A program made the translations under genes and the position numbers. Under the pieces are notes generated by a model, which did no database searches, was not told the origin of the DNA, and saw nothing but the letters and a program-made list of their open reading frames with translations. From assembly GCF_000496835.1 (NCBI RefSeq), contig NZ_KI543239.1, positions 141,947-205,946 on the forward strand: a stretch of DNA of 64,000 nucleotides, given 5' to 3'. Positions 52,133 to 61,774 of the stretch are shown here, one piece after another. The stretch is from Thalassobacillus devorans MSP14 (GTDB taxonomy: Bacteria > Bacillota > Bacilli > Bacillales > Halobacillaceae). Each line of letters begins with the position of its first letter. Position 1 is the first letter of the stretch.

Positions 52133-53293
52133 TTGGCAATCGAAACTTTTTATCGTGATTCCTGGGTGGAAATCCGCCTGGATGCGATTTCGTATAATAT
52201 CCAGAATTTAAGAAACCATATTCCGAAAGAAAAGAAGATATTTGCTGTCGTTAAAGCTAACGCATATGGACACGGAGATATCCAGGTTGCCGGTGCGGCT
52301 CTGGATGCTGGAGCCGATGCCCTGGCAGTATCCCTGCTTGATGAAGCGTTGCGGCTCAGGGCCAATGGCATCACTGCTCCGATTCTGGTTATGGGGTGGA
52401 TCCGAAGCCAGGATGCCCCCATTGCCGCTGAGCATGATATTACAGTGACCTTTTTTCAAATGGAGTGGATACAGGAAGTAAAGGAGCTGGAGTTGCCCAG
52501 ACCCCTGAAACTGCACATGAAATGGGATACAGGGATGGGAAGGGTAGGAATACGTACCTTGGATGAATTGGAAAGCTTATTAGCCGAGCTTGATGATGAT
52601 CGTTTATTACTGGAAGGGGTGTTTACCCACTTTGCTACCGCAGATGAGGAAGATTTTGTTTATTTTGAGCATCAGCGGCGTCTATACAAGGATATGAGGG
52701 CGTATGTAGAAGGGGTTTGGCCGAAGCCGATTGTCTTTCACTCCAGTAATAGTGCAACAAGTTTACGCTTTCCTGGGCAGCAGGAAGATATGCTCCGATT
52801 TGGAATTAGCCTGTATGGACTATACCCTTCTCCAGTAGTAAAAGAAGAACGTCCGATTGATCTTCAACCTGCCTTTTCTCTCCACAGCAGACTTGTCCAT
52901 GTCAAGCAGGTGAACAAAGGGGATTGCGTCAGTTATGGAGCTACCTATTGTGCAGAAAAAGATGAATGGATCGGTACCGTTCCGCTGGGTTATGCAGATG
53001 GGTGGATCAGACAGTTACAAGGAATGGATGTACTCATAAATGGCAAGCGTATGCCGATTGTAGGAAGAATTTGCATGGATCAGTTTATGGTCAAGCTCGA
53101 TCAGCCGTACGAGGTGGGAGAGAAGGTTACATTGATAGGCAGACAAGGAAATGAAGAAATTTCCATGGATGAAGTAGCGGCTTATTTGCACACCATCAAT
53201 TATGAGGTTCCATGCATCATCAGTTCCCGTGTGCCAAGAATTTATTATGACCACGGGGAACTCATTGAAGTAAAAAACGCAGTGACGGGTTAA
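52133..53293 (+). CDS. alr: Alanine racemase
   Basis: 386-residue PLP enzyme that makes D-alanine for peptidoglycan. The PLP Lys is Lys41 in VVKANAYGHG; the catalytic Tyr is in SYGATYCAEKDEWIGTVPLG and the C-terminal GRICMDQFMVKL is conserved. TTG start behind GAGAGGAGA. Located directly upstream of ndoAI, as in B. subtilis. Confidence 0.95.
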   Translation: MAIETFYRDSWVEIRLDAISYNIQNLRNHIPKEKKIFAVVKANAYGHGDIQVAGAALDAGADALAVSLLDEALRLRANGITAPILVMGWIRSQDAPIAAEHDITVTFFQMEWIQEVKELELPRPLKLHMKWDTGMGRVGIRTLDELESLLAELDDDRLLLEGVFTHFATADEEDFVYFEHQRRLYKDMRAYVEGVWPKPIVFHSSNSATSLRFPGQQEDMLRFGISLYGLYPSPVVKEERPIDLQPAFSLHSRLVHVKQVNKGDCVSYGATYCAEKDEWIGTVPLGYADGWIRQLQGMDVLINGKRMPIVGRICMDQFMVKLDQPYEVGEKVTLIGRQGNEEISMDEVAAYLHTINYEVPCIISSRVPRIYYDHGELIEVKNAVTG

Positions 53294-53461
53294 ATCAATG
53301 CATTGTGGCAATATATCCCTATACCCCGAATTGCTCTCATGAAAACACAATTTCAGGAAAAAATGCCGGAAGCCCTTTGCAAACCAACCGATAGAGTGGT
53401 AATATGAGAATGGAATTATAGACTGGTTTTTTACAAAAGTGGATGGTGGAGGTGGATGGTC

Positions 53462-53737
53462 TTGTCCGACAATCTGCAGGAAATCACAATCAAACTTCCT
53501 CAAAGCATGTTGAATGAAGTAGATGGGGTAGTGCAACTCGAGAACGGGAATTGGAGCGATTTCATGTATCAGGCAACGAAAATGTATTTGCGGGAGAAGA
53601 AAAAACGCCATATCAGAGAATCCATGCGAAACGGCTACGTGGAGATGGCAAAAATCAATCTTAATATAGCTTCGGAAGCTTTTCAGGCGGAAGAGGAGGC
53701 GGAGAACACCCTAGAACGCCTAGTGAGCGGGGTGTGA
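53462..53737 (+). CDS. ndoAI: Antitoxin EndoAI (MazE-like, ribbon-helix-helix)
   Basis: 91-residue antitoxin: N-terminal ribbon-helix-helix ([17 protein letters not shown]), C-terminal toxin-binding helix ([22 protein letters not shown]) as in B. subtilis NdoAI. TTG 53462 has GGAGG 9 bases upstream; ATG 53456 is only 3 bases from it. The toxin gene follows after 4 bases. Probably represses its own promoter with the toxin. Confidence 0.92.
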   Translation: MSDNLQEITIKLPQSMLNEVDGVVQLENGNWSDFMYQATKMYLREKKKRHIRESMRNGYVEMAKINLNIASEAFQAEEEAENTLERLVSGV

Positions 53738-53741
53738 AGAT

Positions 53742-54092
53742 TTGATAGTCAAACGCGGCGACGTATATTTCGCTGATTTATCCCCGGTGGTGGGGTCCGA
53801 ACAAGGCGGCGTCCGCCCTGTGCTCATTCTCCAGAACGATATCGGAAATCGTTTCAGTCCAACAGTCATCGTGGCTGCCATCACAGCGCAAATACAAAAA
53901 GCCAAACTCCCGACCCATGTGGAAATCAATGCTGAAAAATATGGTTTTGAAAGAGATTCAGTTATTTTATTAGAACAGATACGGACAATTGATAAACAAA
54001 GACTGACAGATAAGATAACGCAATTAGACGAAAAGATGATGAAGCGCGTCGATGAGGCGTTGCAAATCAGTCTTGGTCTGATAGCTTTTTGA
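53742..54092 (+). CDS. ndoA: mRNA interferase EndoA (MazF type)
   Basis: 116-residue ribonuclease that cuts single-stranded mRNA at U-A-C sites in the B. subtilis enzyme. Signature [21 protein letters not shown] at the start, then RPVLILQND and LPTHVEIN; the length is exactly that of B. subtilis EndoA. TTG start. Terminator follows, before the rsb operon. Confidence 0.95.
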   Translation: MIVKRGDVYFADLSPVVGSEQGGVRPVLILQNDIGNRFSPTVIVAAITAQIQKAKLPTHVEINAEKYGFERDSVILLEQIRTIDKQRLTDKITQLDEKMMKRVDEALQISLGLIAF

Positions 54093-54095
54093 TGA

Positions 54096-54124
54096 AACCG
54101 CTCCGTAAACGGGCGGTTTTTTTC
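54096..54124 (+). terminator. Terminator after ndoA
   Basis: Stem AACCGCTCCG/CGGGCGGTT with one bulge, then T7. Confidence 0.85.
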
Positions 54125-54345
54125 GTATATTATCAAAGTCTATTTTCAATTTGTTAAATAATCTTTCTTTCACATGAGTTTATAGTAGTATAAAGATACA
54201 TAATAGGTGGTGTAGATTGATGTCGGGCCTGGTCGGAATATATACCAAAAAAGGGTAAAATGATGTTTTTATTTGATTAAGGGTACGATTCATGGGAAAA
54301 TGTTTAATAAACTAAAATTAATGGTGAATTATGCGGGGGTAAAAC

Positions 54346-55215
54346 ATGGATGCCAAATTAAAGAGCCTTGTGCTTGAAAACAGTAATGATATTGTCAAGA
54401 TGTGGCTGGAAGAAGTCCAAAACAATAAAAATAAGGAATACACTTCCACGATCTCTGATGAATTATTTGAAAGTACAAACAGAGAGTTTGTGAATGTCAT
54501 TTTTTCCAGCATTGAAAACCAGGGGTTGAGCTCTGAGTTGGACGACTTTTCAGAGCGACTGATCAACCTGGGCTGGCCATTGAGTTATCTCACTGACGGA
54601 ATGCAAGTGTTTCGCAGAGTGACGATTGATTTTATACTTAGCCAATCAGACAAAGTTGACTCGGAATACTTATCCAGAGTGATGCAAAAGGTGGATGCCT
54701 GGGTAGGACCAATCATCAATAGACTGGTCAACGAATATTCCGGCAGCTGGGAACATATTGTTTCCTTGCAGCGTGTGGCTCTGCAGGAATTATCCGCCCC
54801 GTTGATTCCTGTGATGGAAAACATTACGGTTATGCCATTGATCGGTACGATTGATACAGAACGTGCGAAGCTGATTATGGAGAACTTGCTGGATGGAGTC
54901 ATCAAACACCATGCAGATGTCGTGCTGATTGATATTACAGGGGTACCGGTGGTTGACACCATGGTTGCCCATCATATCATCCAGGCAGCTGAAGCGGTAA
55001 GGCTGATTGGATCTACATGCATTTTAGTGGGTATCCGCCCTGAGATTGCCCAGACGATTGTGAACCTGGGGATTGATTTGACGAAGTTCCCCACCAAAAG
55101 TTCTTTGCGCAAAGGGTTTCAATCCGCGCTTGAACTTACCAACCGCAAGATAGTGGCCACAGAAGAAAAGGACGAAAGCATTGAAAAACTAATCGATTCA
55201 CTAGATGGGGAGTGA
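54346..55215 (+). CDS. rsbR: Stressosome protein RsbR
   Basis: 289 residues. N-terminal non-haem globin sensor domain (about 1-130) and C-terminal STAS domain (about 150-265). The two Thr phosphorylated by RsbT in B. subtilis RsbRA are present at identical positions, Thr171 (GTIDTERAK) and Thr205 (PVVDTMVA). With RsbS it forms the stressosome that holds RsbT. First gene of the eight-gene SigB operon; GCGGGGG precedes the ATG. The tail is about 15 residues longer than in B. subtilis. Confidence 0.95.
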   Translation: MDAKLKSLVLENSNDIVKMWLEEVQNNKNKEYTSTISDELFESTNREFVNVIFSSIENQGLSSELDDFSERLINLGWPLSYLTDGMQVFRRVTIDFILSQSDKVDSEYLSRVMQKVDAWVGPIINRLVNEYSGSWEHIVSLQRVALQELSAPLIPVMENITVMPLIGTIDTERAKLIMENLLDGVIKHHADVVLIDITGVPVVDTMVAHHIIQAAEAVRLIGSTCILVGIRPEIAQTIVNLGIDLTKFPTKSSLRKGFQSALELTNRKIVATEEKDESIEKLIDSLDGE

Positions 55216-55220
55216 AGGCT

Positions 55221-55577
55221 GTGAGAATTCCTATTTTAAAGCTTCATAATTACTTGCTGATCTCTATTCAGATTGATTTGGATGACCAGACAGCCATTCA
55301 ATTTCAAGAAGATCTATTAAATAAAATCCACTCCAGTGGTGCCACTGGCGTTGTCATTGATCTGACTTCGGTGGATATCATCGATTCATTCATCGCGAAA
55401 GTACTAGGTGATGTAGTGACGATGTCAGATTTGATGGGCGCAAAAGTTGTATTGACTGGCATCCAGCCAGCTGTTGCGATGACGTTGATCGACCTTGGAA
55501 TCCATATGCAGGATGTACCGACGGCATTAGACTTAGAACAAGGGTTGATTAAACTTCGTCAGGAATTGGAGGAATAA
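55221..55577 (+). CDS. rsbS: Stressosome scaffold RsbS
   Basis: Single STAS-domain protein. The phosphorylated Ser is in [13 protein letters not shown] (residue 56 here; residue 59 if translation starts at GTG 55212). GTG 55221 is chosen because GGGGAG lies 8 bases before it; the alternative start overlaps the rsbR stop and would equal the B. subtilis length of 121. Partner of RsbR and RsbT in the stressosome. Confidence 0.93.
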   Translation: MRIPILKLHNYLLISIQIDLDDQTAIQFQEDLLNKIHSSGATGVVIDLTSVDIIDSFIAKVLGDVVTMSDLMGAKVVLTGIQPAVAMTLIDLGIHMQDVPTALDLEQGLIKLRQELEE

Positions 55578-55581
55578 GCGC

Positions 55582-55983
55582 ATGGACTTCCAATCCTGTG
55601 TCAATATTAAAAAGGAATGGGATATAGTCGGGGCTCGTCAATTAGGACGGGATATTGCTAAAAAGATCGGCTTCGGTACGGTCGACCAAGCGCGCATTGC
55701 GACTGCCATTTCAGAATTAGCAAGGAATATATATTTATATGCAGGAAGTGGAAAGGTTTGTTTTGAGGCCATTGATGATATGAACCATAAAGGGTTGAGT
55801 ATCATCGCAGTAGATGAGGGGCCTGGCATTGAAGAGTTGAGCCAGGTGATGGAAGATGGTTTTTCTACCTCTGGGGGACTCGGAGCAGGCCTTCCTGGTG
55901 TCAAGAGATTGATGGATGAATTTGATATTGTGTCAGAGCAAGGAAAAGGCACAGAAATTAAAGTTGTCAAATGGCTCCGTTAA
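55582..55983 (+). CDS. rsbT: Serine/threonine kinase RsbT
   Basis: 133 residues, exactly the B. subtilis length. GHKL ATPase fold: SELARNIYLYA (N box), VDEGPGIEE (G1) and GGLGAGLPGVKRL (G2). Phosphorylates RsbR and RsbS on stress, leaves the stressosome and activates RsbU. GGAGG precedes the ATG. Confidence 0.95.
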   Translation: MDFQSCVNIKKEWDIVGARQLGRDIAKKIGFGTVDQARIATAISELARNIYLYAGSGKVCFEAIDDMNHKGLSIIAVDEGPGIEELSQVMEDGFSTSGGLGAGLPGVKRLMDEFDIVSEQGKGTEIKVVKWLR

Positions 55984-55997
55984 AGGAGGTTTAAACG

Positions 55998-57008
55998 ATG
56001 AGCACCTTGAAGCTTGACCTTGAAAATTATAAAGAATTATTGAAAGAATATATCAGAACTAAGGATGAACAAGCCTTATATCAGGCTGAACAATTCAGTA
56101 AACACTCGATGCAGCACAATATTTCGCCTGAAGAAATCATAAATATTCATGTACAATCATTACAGGAAATCTACCCTGAAATGCCGGCTGATATCCAGGC
56201 CTCCATGAATTTCCTTCTGGAAACCATGATTTCCTATGGGCTGGCATATCAAGAGCATCAAGCTTTGAGAGAAAAGCAGCTTGAGTTGAAATCCGAATTA
56301 TCGGTAGCTGCTAATATGCAGAAGACATTGCTTTCTACAAACAAACCCGATTTCAATGGAATAGATATTGGCGCTATCAGCGTACCAGCAAAACAGATGA
56401 ATGGAGATTATCATCATTTTGTACAGGACCAGGAAGGTTCCTTGGGAATCGGTATCGCGGACGTAATTGGTAAAGGGGTCCCAGCAGCGTTATGTATGTC
56501 TATGATCAAATATTCCATGGACAGTTTTCCTCATAAGCGCATGGACCCTAGTGTTATTTTAGAAAGCCTTAACCGGGTAGTGGAACGTAATGTTGATTCC
56601 AGTATGTTCATTACTATGTTTTATGGCCTGTATAACCCGCAGGATCATAAGTTCTATTATTCATCTGCAGGCCACGAGCCAGGGTATTATTACCACCATG
56701 AACAAGGGGAGTTTTCCGAAATGGACGCTCCAGGGCTTGTACTCGGAGTTACCAAAGATGCAGAATATCCGCAAAAAGAAAAGCTGGTGGAACCTGGTGA
56801 TATGATTATCATGTTGACCGATGGTGTAACAGAATGCCGTCAGGGCGACCGGTTTATAGAGCCGGAGGAAGTACTTGAAATCATAAAGGAATATATGCAT
56901 TTACCTGCGCAGGAAATGGTAGAGCAAGTGTACAAGCACTTTGAAAAGTTACAGGATTTTCAGTTAAGGGATGATTTTACCCTCGTTGTTCTTAGAAGAG
57001 ATGTTTAG
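55998..57008 (+). CDS. rsbU: PP2C phosphatase RsbU
   Basis: 336 residues: N-terminal RsbT-binding helical domain (about 1-84), then PPM phosphatase with metal Asp in GDYHH and GIADVIGKG, late motif LTDGVTE and C-terminal RDDFTLVVLR. Dephosphorylates RsbV-P to free SigB. The SigB promoter of the downstream genes overlaps its stop codon. AAAGGAGG precedes the ATG. Confidence 0.95.
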   Translation: MSTLKLDLENYKELLKEYIRTKDEQALYQAEQFSKHSMQHNISPEEIINIHVQSLQEIYPEMPADIQASMNFLLETMISYGLAYQEHQALREKQLELKSELSVAANMQKTLLSTNKPDFNGIDIGAISVPAKQMNGDYHHFVQDQEGSLGIGIADVIGKGVPAALCMSMIKYSMDSFPHKRMDPSVILESLNRVVERNVDSSMFITMFYGLYNPQDHKFYYSSAGHEPGYYYHHEQGEFSEMDAPGLVLGVTKDAEYPQKEKLVEPGDMIIMLTDGVTECRQGDRFIEPEEVLEIIKEYMHLPAQEMVEQVYKHFEKLQDFQLRDDFTLVVLRRDV

Positions 57009-57028
57009 CACACGCTTGAAGTGGGTAC
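57003..57028 (+). promoter_or_regulatory. Internal SigB promoter before rsbV
   Basis: GTTTAG, 14 bases, GGGTAC, overlapping the rsbU stop and 45 bases before rsbV. Same position as the autoregulatory SigB promoter of B. subtilis. Confidence 0.85.
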
Positions 57029-57072
57029 AAGTCATCTGATGCACCATTTTCTATATTGAGAGGATGAGTTAA

Positions 57073-57402
57073 TTGAACTTAACGATAGATGTAACGAATA
57101 AAGAACACAAATCAGTGGTCAGCCTTTCAGGAGAAATCGACGCGTTTACAGCTCCAAAACTGAAAGAAGAACTGTTACCCCTGACAAAAGAAGAAGGCAA
57201 AACAGTAGAAGTTGACCTTAATAATGTCAACTATATGGATAGTACCGGACTTGGTGTTTTCATCAGTGCTTTGAAGTCAACCAAAGAACATGATTCCGAA
57301 TTGAAGCTGGTTCATATGCAAGAGCGTGTGCACCGTCTGTTCAAAATCACCGGGCTAACCGAGATCATGAATATCGACTCTACAGTACAAGGTGGAATTT
57401 AA
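57073..57402 (+). CDS. rsbV: Anti-anti-sigma factor RsbV
   Basis: 109-residue STAS protein; Ser57 in YMDSTGLGV is the residue phosphorylated by RsbW. Unphosphorylated RsbV binds RsbW and releases SigB. TTG start behind GAGAGGATG. Two bases separate it from rsbW. Confidence 0.96.
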   Translation: MNLTIDVTNKEHKSVVSLSGEIDAFTAPKLKEELLPLTKEEGKTVEVDLNNVNYMDSTGLGVFISALKSTKEHDSELKLVHMQERVHRLFKITGLTEIMNIDSTVQGGI

Positions 57403-57404
57403 CA

Positions 57405-57881
57405 ATGGAACCATTTGATTTTGTTGAAGTGAAGGTACCTGCCAAGCCTGAGTATGTAGGTGTGGTAAGGTTAAGTACTTCTGGTATAGCCAATCGTATG
57501 GGTTTTTCTTATGAAGATATTGAAGATTTGAAAGTTGCTATTTCAGAAGCGATTACCAATGCAGTTAAACATGCATATAAAGAAACCGATGAAGGTGAAA
57601 TAACAATCGGTTTCGGCGTTTATAGTGATCGTCTGGAAATCATGGTAGCAGACCATGGCGGAAGTTTTGATCTTTCCAATGTTAAAGAAGATATCGGTCC
57701 TTACCAACAGAATGATGCGATCGAAGACCTGCGAGAAGGGGGCTTCGGGTTGTTTTTGATTGATGCCTTGATGGATAAGGTGGAGATCAGTAGCAGATAT
57801 GGAGTCATAGTGCTTATGACGAAGTATCTTTCTGAGAATGAGGTGGGTCAAGATGGCGACCAGATCTCAACAACACAATAA
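57405..57881 (+). CDS. rsbW: Anti-sigma factor and kinase RsbW
   Basis: 158-residue GHKL kinase: AISEAITNAVKHAYKE (N box), VADHGGSFD (G1), GGFGLFLIDALMD (G2). Binds SigB or phosphorylates RsbV. Its 3' end overlaps sigB by 29 bases, tying translation of sigma and anti-sigma together. Confidence 0.96.
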   Translation: MEPFDFVEVKVPAKPEYVGVVRLSTSGIANRMGFSYEDIEDLKVAISEAITNAVKHAYKETDEGEITIGFGVYSDRLEIMVADHGGSFDLSNVKEDIGPYQQNDAIEDLREGGFGLFLIDALMDKVEISSRYGVIVLMTKYLSENEVGQDGDQISTTQ

Positions 57882-58644
57882 AGGGGAAGATGAAGTATAC
57901 CAATGGATTGCTTATCTCCAGGAAAACCCTAGAGATGAGGAAGTCCAGGAAAAAGTGGTATTAGCATATAAGGATCTGGTTGAATCTATAGCCAGAAAAT
58001 ATTCAAAAAACAGCTCGATTCATGAAGACCTTGCTCAAGTTGGTATGTTAGGTCTGTTGGCAGCTATTCGCAGGTATGACCCGTCTTTCGGTAAATCGTT
58101 TGAGTCATTTGCCATTCCTACGATTATTGGGGAGATCAAGCGTTTTATCCGGGATAAAACCTGGAGTGTGCATGTGCCAAGACGAATTAAAGAATTAGGA
58201 CCGAAAATTAAAAAAGCAGCTGAAGAATTAACCACTCAATTACAGCGTTCACCTTCTGTATTAGAGATTGCTGATTATTTAGAGGTATCGGAAGAAGATG
58301 TGTTAGAAACGATGGAGATGGGTAAGAGCTACAAAGCATTGTCTGTGGATCGGAAAATCGAAGCAGATTCGGATGGCAGCACTGTCACGATCTTAGATTT
58401 AATTGGCAATCAGGAAGCCGGATATGATCAAATCGATCAGCAGATGCTTTTAGAGAAAGTGCTTCCTATCTTATCCGAACGCGAACAGGAAATTCTTCAA
58501 TGTACCTATTTTGAAAATATGAGTCAGAAGGATACCGGCGAGCAATTGGGAATATCCCAGATGCATGTATCCAGGCTACAGCGCCGAGCGCTTAGGAAAC
58601 TCCGTGAAGCCCTGCAATCCGAATCCTCGGAGGCTTTCTATTGA
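57853..58644 (+). CDS. sigB: RNA polymerase sigma factor SigB
   Basis: 263 residues, general-stress sigma factor. Region 2 (HEDLAQVGMLGLLAAIRRYDP, IGEIKRFIRDKTWSVHVPRR), region 3 and region 4.2 helix-turn-helix (LGISQMHVSRLQRRALRKL) are intact. Start ATG 57853, with GAGGTGGG upstream, gives the B. subtilis length; a longer frame starts at 57838. The stop overlaps rsbX by 4 bases. Confidence 0.96.
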   Translation: MATRSQQHNKGEDEVYQWIAYLQENPRDEEVQEKVVLAYKDLVESIARKYSKNSSIHEDLAQVGMLGLLAAIRRYDPSFGKSFESFAIPTIIGEIKRFIRDKTWSVHVPRRIKELGPKIKKAAEELTTQLQRSPSVLEIADYLEVSEEDVLETMEMGKSYKALSVDRKIEADSDGSTVTILDLIGNQEAGYDQIDQQMLLEKVLPILSEREQEILQCTYFENMSQKDTGEQLGISQMHVSRLQRRALRKLREALQSESSEAFY

Positions 58645-59237
58645 GTAATGAAGTACGTCGTGTGAAAATTGCAACGTATCAAAAGCCTAAGAAGGGAAAC
58701 TATTATTGTGGGGACAGTTTTTATTACAAAGAAACGGAACATTCATTTGTTTGCGCGATAGCTGACGGGCTTGGCAGCGGCGAACTAGCCAAAGAATCCT
58801 CCCAGGCTGTCATGGATGTGATTGAAGACAATCCTGACCTGCCTATTGAAGGCCTGATCAAGAAGTGCAACGAAGCCCTCATGAGCAAACGAGGGGTAGT
58901 CCTGGGTATATTGAAGATCGACTTTCCTTCAGAGACCTATTCCTATTCTTCAATTGGTAATATCGGCATCATGACGGTGACGAGTGAAGGCCGAAAGAAA
59001 CGTAATATTCCGTTAGCCGGTTATCTCACCGGTTATCCGAAAAAAATGCGCGTCGTCCACGGTAAACTGGAACGTGGTTTAGTATTCATCATGTTTTCGG
59101 ATGGTGTGAATGAGCGCCAGCTTTCATCTAAACTATTTCATGATTTTGACGTGGAGCGAATTGTGAAACACTATGAAATTGAAAATGGTGGTGTCAGAGA
59201 TGATGATACGACACTAATTGCCATGAAATATGACTGA
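58641..59237 (+). CDS. rsbX: PP2C phosphatase RsbX
   Basis: 198 residues. Dephosphorylates RsbS and RsbR to reset the stressosome. Metal Asp in CAIADGLGSGELA, late motif FSDGVNE and DDDTTLIAMKYD. TTG start inside the sigB stop region. Terminator follows and closes the operon. Confidence 0.94.
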   Translation: MSNEVRRVKIATYQKPKKGNYYCGDSFYYKETEHSFVCAIADGLGSGELAKESSQAVMDVIEDNPDLPIEGLIKKCNEALMSKRGVVLGILKIDFPSETYSYSSIGNIGIMTVTSEGRKKRNIPLAGYLTGYPKKMRVVHGKLERGLVFIMFSDGVNERQLSSKLFHDFDVERIVKHYEIENGGVRDDDTTLIAMKYD

Positions 59238-59278
59238 AGGGCCTTATCTCACAGTATCAGGGATAGGGTCCTTTTTAG
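59237..59278 (+). terminator. Terminator of the sigB operon
   Basis: Stem AAGGGCCTTATC/GATAGGGTCCTTTT with a 13-base loop, then T-run. Confidence 0.75.
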
Positions 59279-59348
59279 TCCGTACAGAAAAACACACCTA
59301 AAGTCTGTTAGAATAAAGAAGATATGTATTGTTTGAGGAGGTTGCACG

Positions 59349-61517
59349 TTGAGTGAACAAAGTGTAAAAACGTCACCGGAAGCATGGGTGGCTCAAGAAG
59401 CAAATGTAGCTGAAAAGGCTGTAAAACAAGTAATTGATATGCTCGCCGATGGGAATACCGTACCGTTCATAGCCAGATACCGAAAAGAAATGACCGGTGG
59501 TCTGGACGAAGTACAAATTAAAACCATCGAAGATAAATGGAACTATGTTCAGAATTTGAACCAGCGAAAAGAAGAAGTAATCCGTCTGATCGAAGAACAG
59601 GGGAAACTCACAGATGAATTGCACAGAGACATAAAACAAGCATCACAGCTCCAAAAAGTGGAGGACTTATACCGTCCTTATAAACAAAAAAGACGTACTC
59701 GTGCTACAGTTGCCAAAGAAAAAGGCCTGGAGCCGTTAGCAGAACAAGTATGGGCACAAAAAACAATGGACCTTGACGGGGAAGCTGCGGCGTATATCTC
59801 TGAAGAAAACGAGCTACATACGGCAGAAGATGTCCTGGCGGGAGTCAACGACATCATTGCAGAGTGGATTGCTGATCATCCTGAATATCGGGAGAATATC
59901 CGCCAAAAAACCTTTCAGTCCGGTACGGTCAAGTCTGCAGCAAAGAATGATGAAGCTGATGAAAAAGGCGTTTTCGAAATGTATTATGATTACCAGGAAC
60001 CGGTAAGGGCGATCGTTTCCCACCGTGTGCTGGCTTTGAATCGGGGAGAAAAAGAAGGGGTTATCAAAGTCTCTATCAATCCTCCCGAAGAAAGCATCAT
60101 CACTTATCTGGAACGTAAAGTCATTCGTAATTCTACAGCACAGGATATACGTGACTTTTTAGTTTCTGCTATCCAGGACGGGTACAAACGCCTGATTGAA
60201 CCTTCGGTGGAAAGAGAGATCCGTAACAGCCTTTCTGAAAAAGCGGAAGAACAAGCGATTGAAGTCTTTTCCCAAAATTTACGCAGCTTACTGTTGCAAC
60301 CGCCGTTAAAAGGGAAAACCGTCCTTGGGGTGGATCCGGCCTATCGTACAGGTTGCAAGCTGGGCGTCATCGACGAAATCGGAAAAGTCCATGGAGTTTC
60401 GGTTATGTACCCCACACCACCACGTAATGACACAAAAGGTGCAGAAAAGATGTTGCTCTCTTATTTAGAAAGGCATCCGATTGAGTTGATAGCGATCGGA
60501 AATGGAACGGCGTCCAGGGAGACTGAACAATTCATTGCCGATATGATCCAAAAGCACAACCTTGACATTGCTTATATGATTGTCAATGAAGCAGGAGCAA
60601 GTGTTTATTCCGCATCACCTTTGGCGCGGGAAGAGTTTCCGGAACTGCAGGTGGAAGAGCGAAGTGCGATTTCCATCGCCCGCCGTGTCCAGGACCCATT
60701 GGCCGAGCTGGTCAAGATCGATCCACAATCCATTGGGGTAGGGCAATACCAGCACGACGTAACCCAGAAAAAACTGAAAGAATCATTGACATTTGTCGTT
60801 GAAACTGCAGTAAACCAGGTTGGTGTTAATGTTAATACTGCATCAAGCTCACTGCTTCAATATGTTTCTGGTTTAAGCAAGACAGTAGCAAACAATGTAG
60901 TGAAACAAAGGGAAGAGCTTGGCAAGTTTACGAACAGGAAACAACTGAAAAAAATCCCAAGGCTTGGGGCGAAGACATACGAACAAAGTATTGGTTTCTT
61001 ACGAGTGCTGGATGGTGATGAAGCACTGGACCGAACACCGATCCACCCGGAAAGTTATCAAGCAGCCCGGGAACTATTACAAATAGTCGGAAGCAATGAA
61101 AAAGATTTAGGTACGAAACAGCTTGCCGATAATTTGAAAGAGATGGAGACGGAGGAAACAGCAGAAAAGTTAAATATCGGTCTGCCTACATTGCAGGATA
61201 TCATCAAAGCACTGGTTCAGCCTGGCCGGGATCCCCGGGATGACTTGCCTAAGCCATTACTGAAAAAGAATGTGCTCGCCATGGAGGATTTGGAAGAAGG
61301 AATGGAATTAGAAGGTACGGTCCGTAATGTAGTTGATTTTGGTGCTTTCGTAGATATCGGAGTCAAACAGGATGGGCTTGTTCATATATCCAAGCTTGCC
61401 AACAAGTTTGTCAAGCATCCAATGGATGTGGTCTCAGTTGGAGATGTAGTCACCGTATGGGTGGAAAAGGTAGATGTTGATAAGCAGAGGATTGCATTGA
61501 CAATGGTCGATAAATAA
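59349..61517 (+). CDS. tex: Tex family RNA-binding transcription accessory protein (YdcI)
   Basis: 722 residues: N-terminal helical Tex domain (PFIARYRKEMTGGLDEVQI), YqgF-like nuclease fold (LGVDPAYRTGCKLGVID, about 325-420), helix-hairpin-helix region (about 495-560, GVNVNTASSSLLQYVSGL) and C-terminal S1 domain (about 650-720, LEGTVRNVVDFGAFVDIGV). Associated with RNA polymerase and RNA quality control. TTG start behind GAGGAGG. Downstream of rsbX as in B. subtilis. Confidence 0.95.
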   Translation: MSEQSVKTSPEAWVAQEANVAEKAVKQVIDMLADGNTVPFIARYRKEMTGGLDEVQIKTIEDKWNYVQNLNQRKEEVIRLIEEQGKLTDELHRDIKQASQLQKVEDLYRPYKQKRRTRATVAKEKGLEPLAEQVWAQKTMDLDGEAAAYISEENELHTAEDVLAGVNDIIAEWIADHPEYRENIRQKTFQSGTVKSAAKNDEADEKGVFEMYYDYQEPVRAIVSHRVLALNRGEKEGVIKVSINPPEESIITYLERKVIRNSTAQDIRDFLVSAIQDGYKRLIEPSVEREIRNSLSEKAEEQAIEVFSQNLRSLLLQPPLKGKTVLGVDPAYRTGCKLGVIDEIGKVHGVSVMYPTPPRNDTKGAEKMLLSYLERHPIELIAIGNGTASRETEQFIADMIQKHNLDIAYMIVNEAGASVYSASPLAREEFPELQVEERSAISIARRVQDPLAELVKIDPQSIGVGQYQHDVTQKKLKESLTFVVETAVNQVGVNVNTASSSLLQYVSGLSKTVANNVVKQREELGKFTNRKQLKKIPRLGAKTYEQSIGFLRVLDGDEALDRTPIHPESYQAARELLQIVGSNEKDLGTKQLADNLKEMETEETAEKLNIGLPTLQDIIKALVQPGRDPRDDLPKPLLKKNVLAMEDLEEGMELEGTVRNVVDFGAFVDIGVKQDGLVHISKLANKFVKHPMDVVSVGDVVTVWVEKVDVDKQRIALTMVDK

Positions 61518-61551
61518 CGCCACAAAAAGCAACAACCTTTTTTAAAAATAT

Positions 61552-61598
61552 AAAAAGATACCAGGATGTATCCATTTCTGGTATCTTTTATTTATATT
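61552..61598 (+). terminator. Terminator after tex
   Basis: Stem AAAAGATACCAG/CTGGTATCTTTT, then ATTTATATT. Confidence 0.75.
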
Positions 61599-61774
61599 CC
61601 TTTTTGTAAAAGAACCAACATTGATTCAGCATTTTTATTTGATACTTATCTTTATGATAAAAAGCATTTGCCATCTGTTTTTTTAACCAGCCAGGCATTT
61701 GGTTTACAGACCTCCTTGATGAAAAAATAAGTTGCTATGATAAGATATGCAAGTAGTATAGGTGGTGTGACTAT

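Noticed and set aside
54265..54286. SigB-like GTTTTT...GGGTAC before rsbR
   Set aside because: The spacer is only 10 bases; 12-15 are expected.
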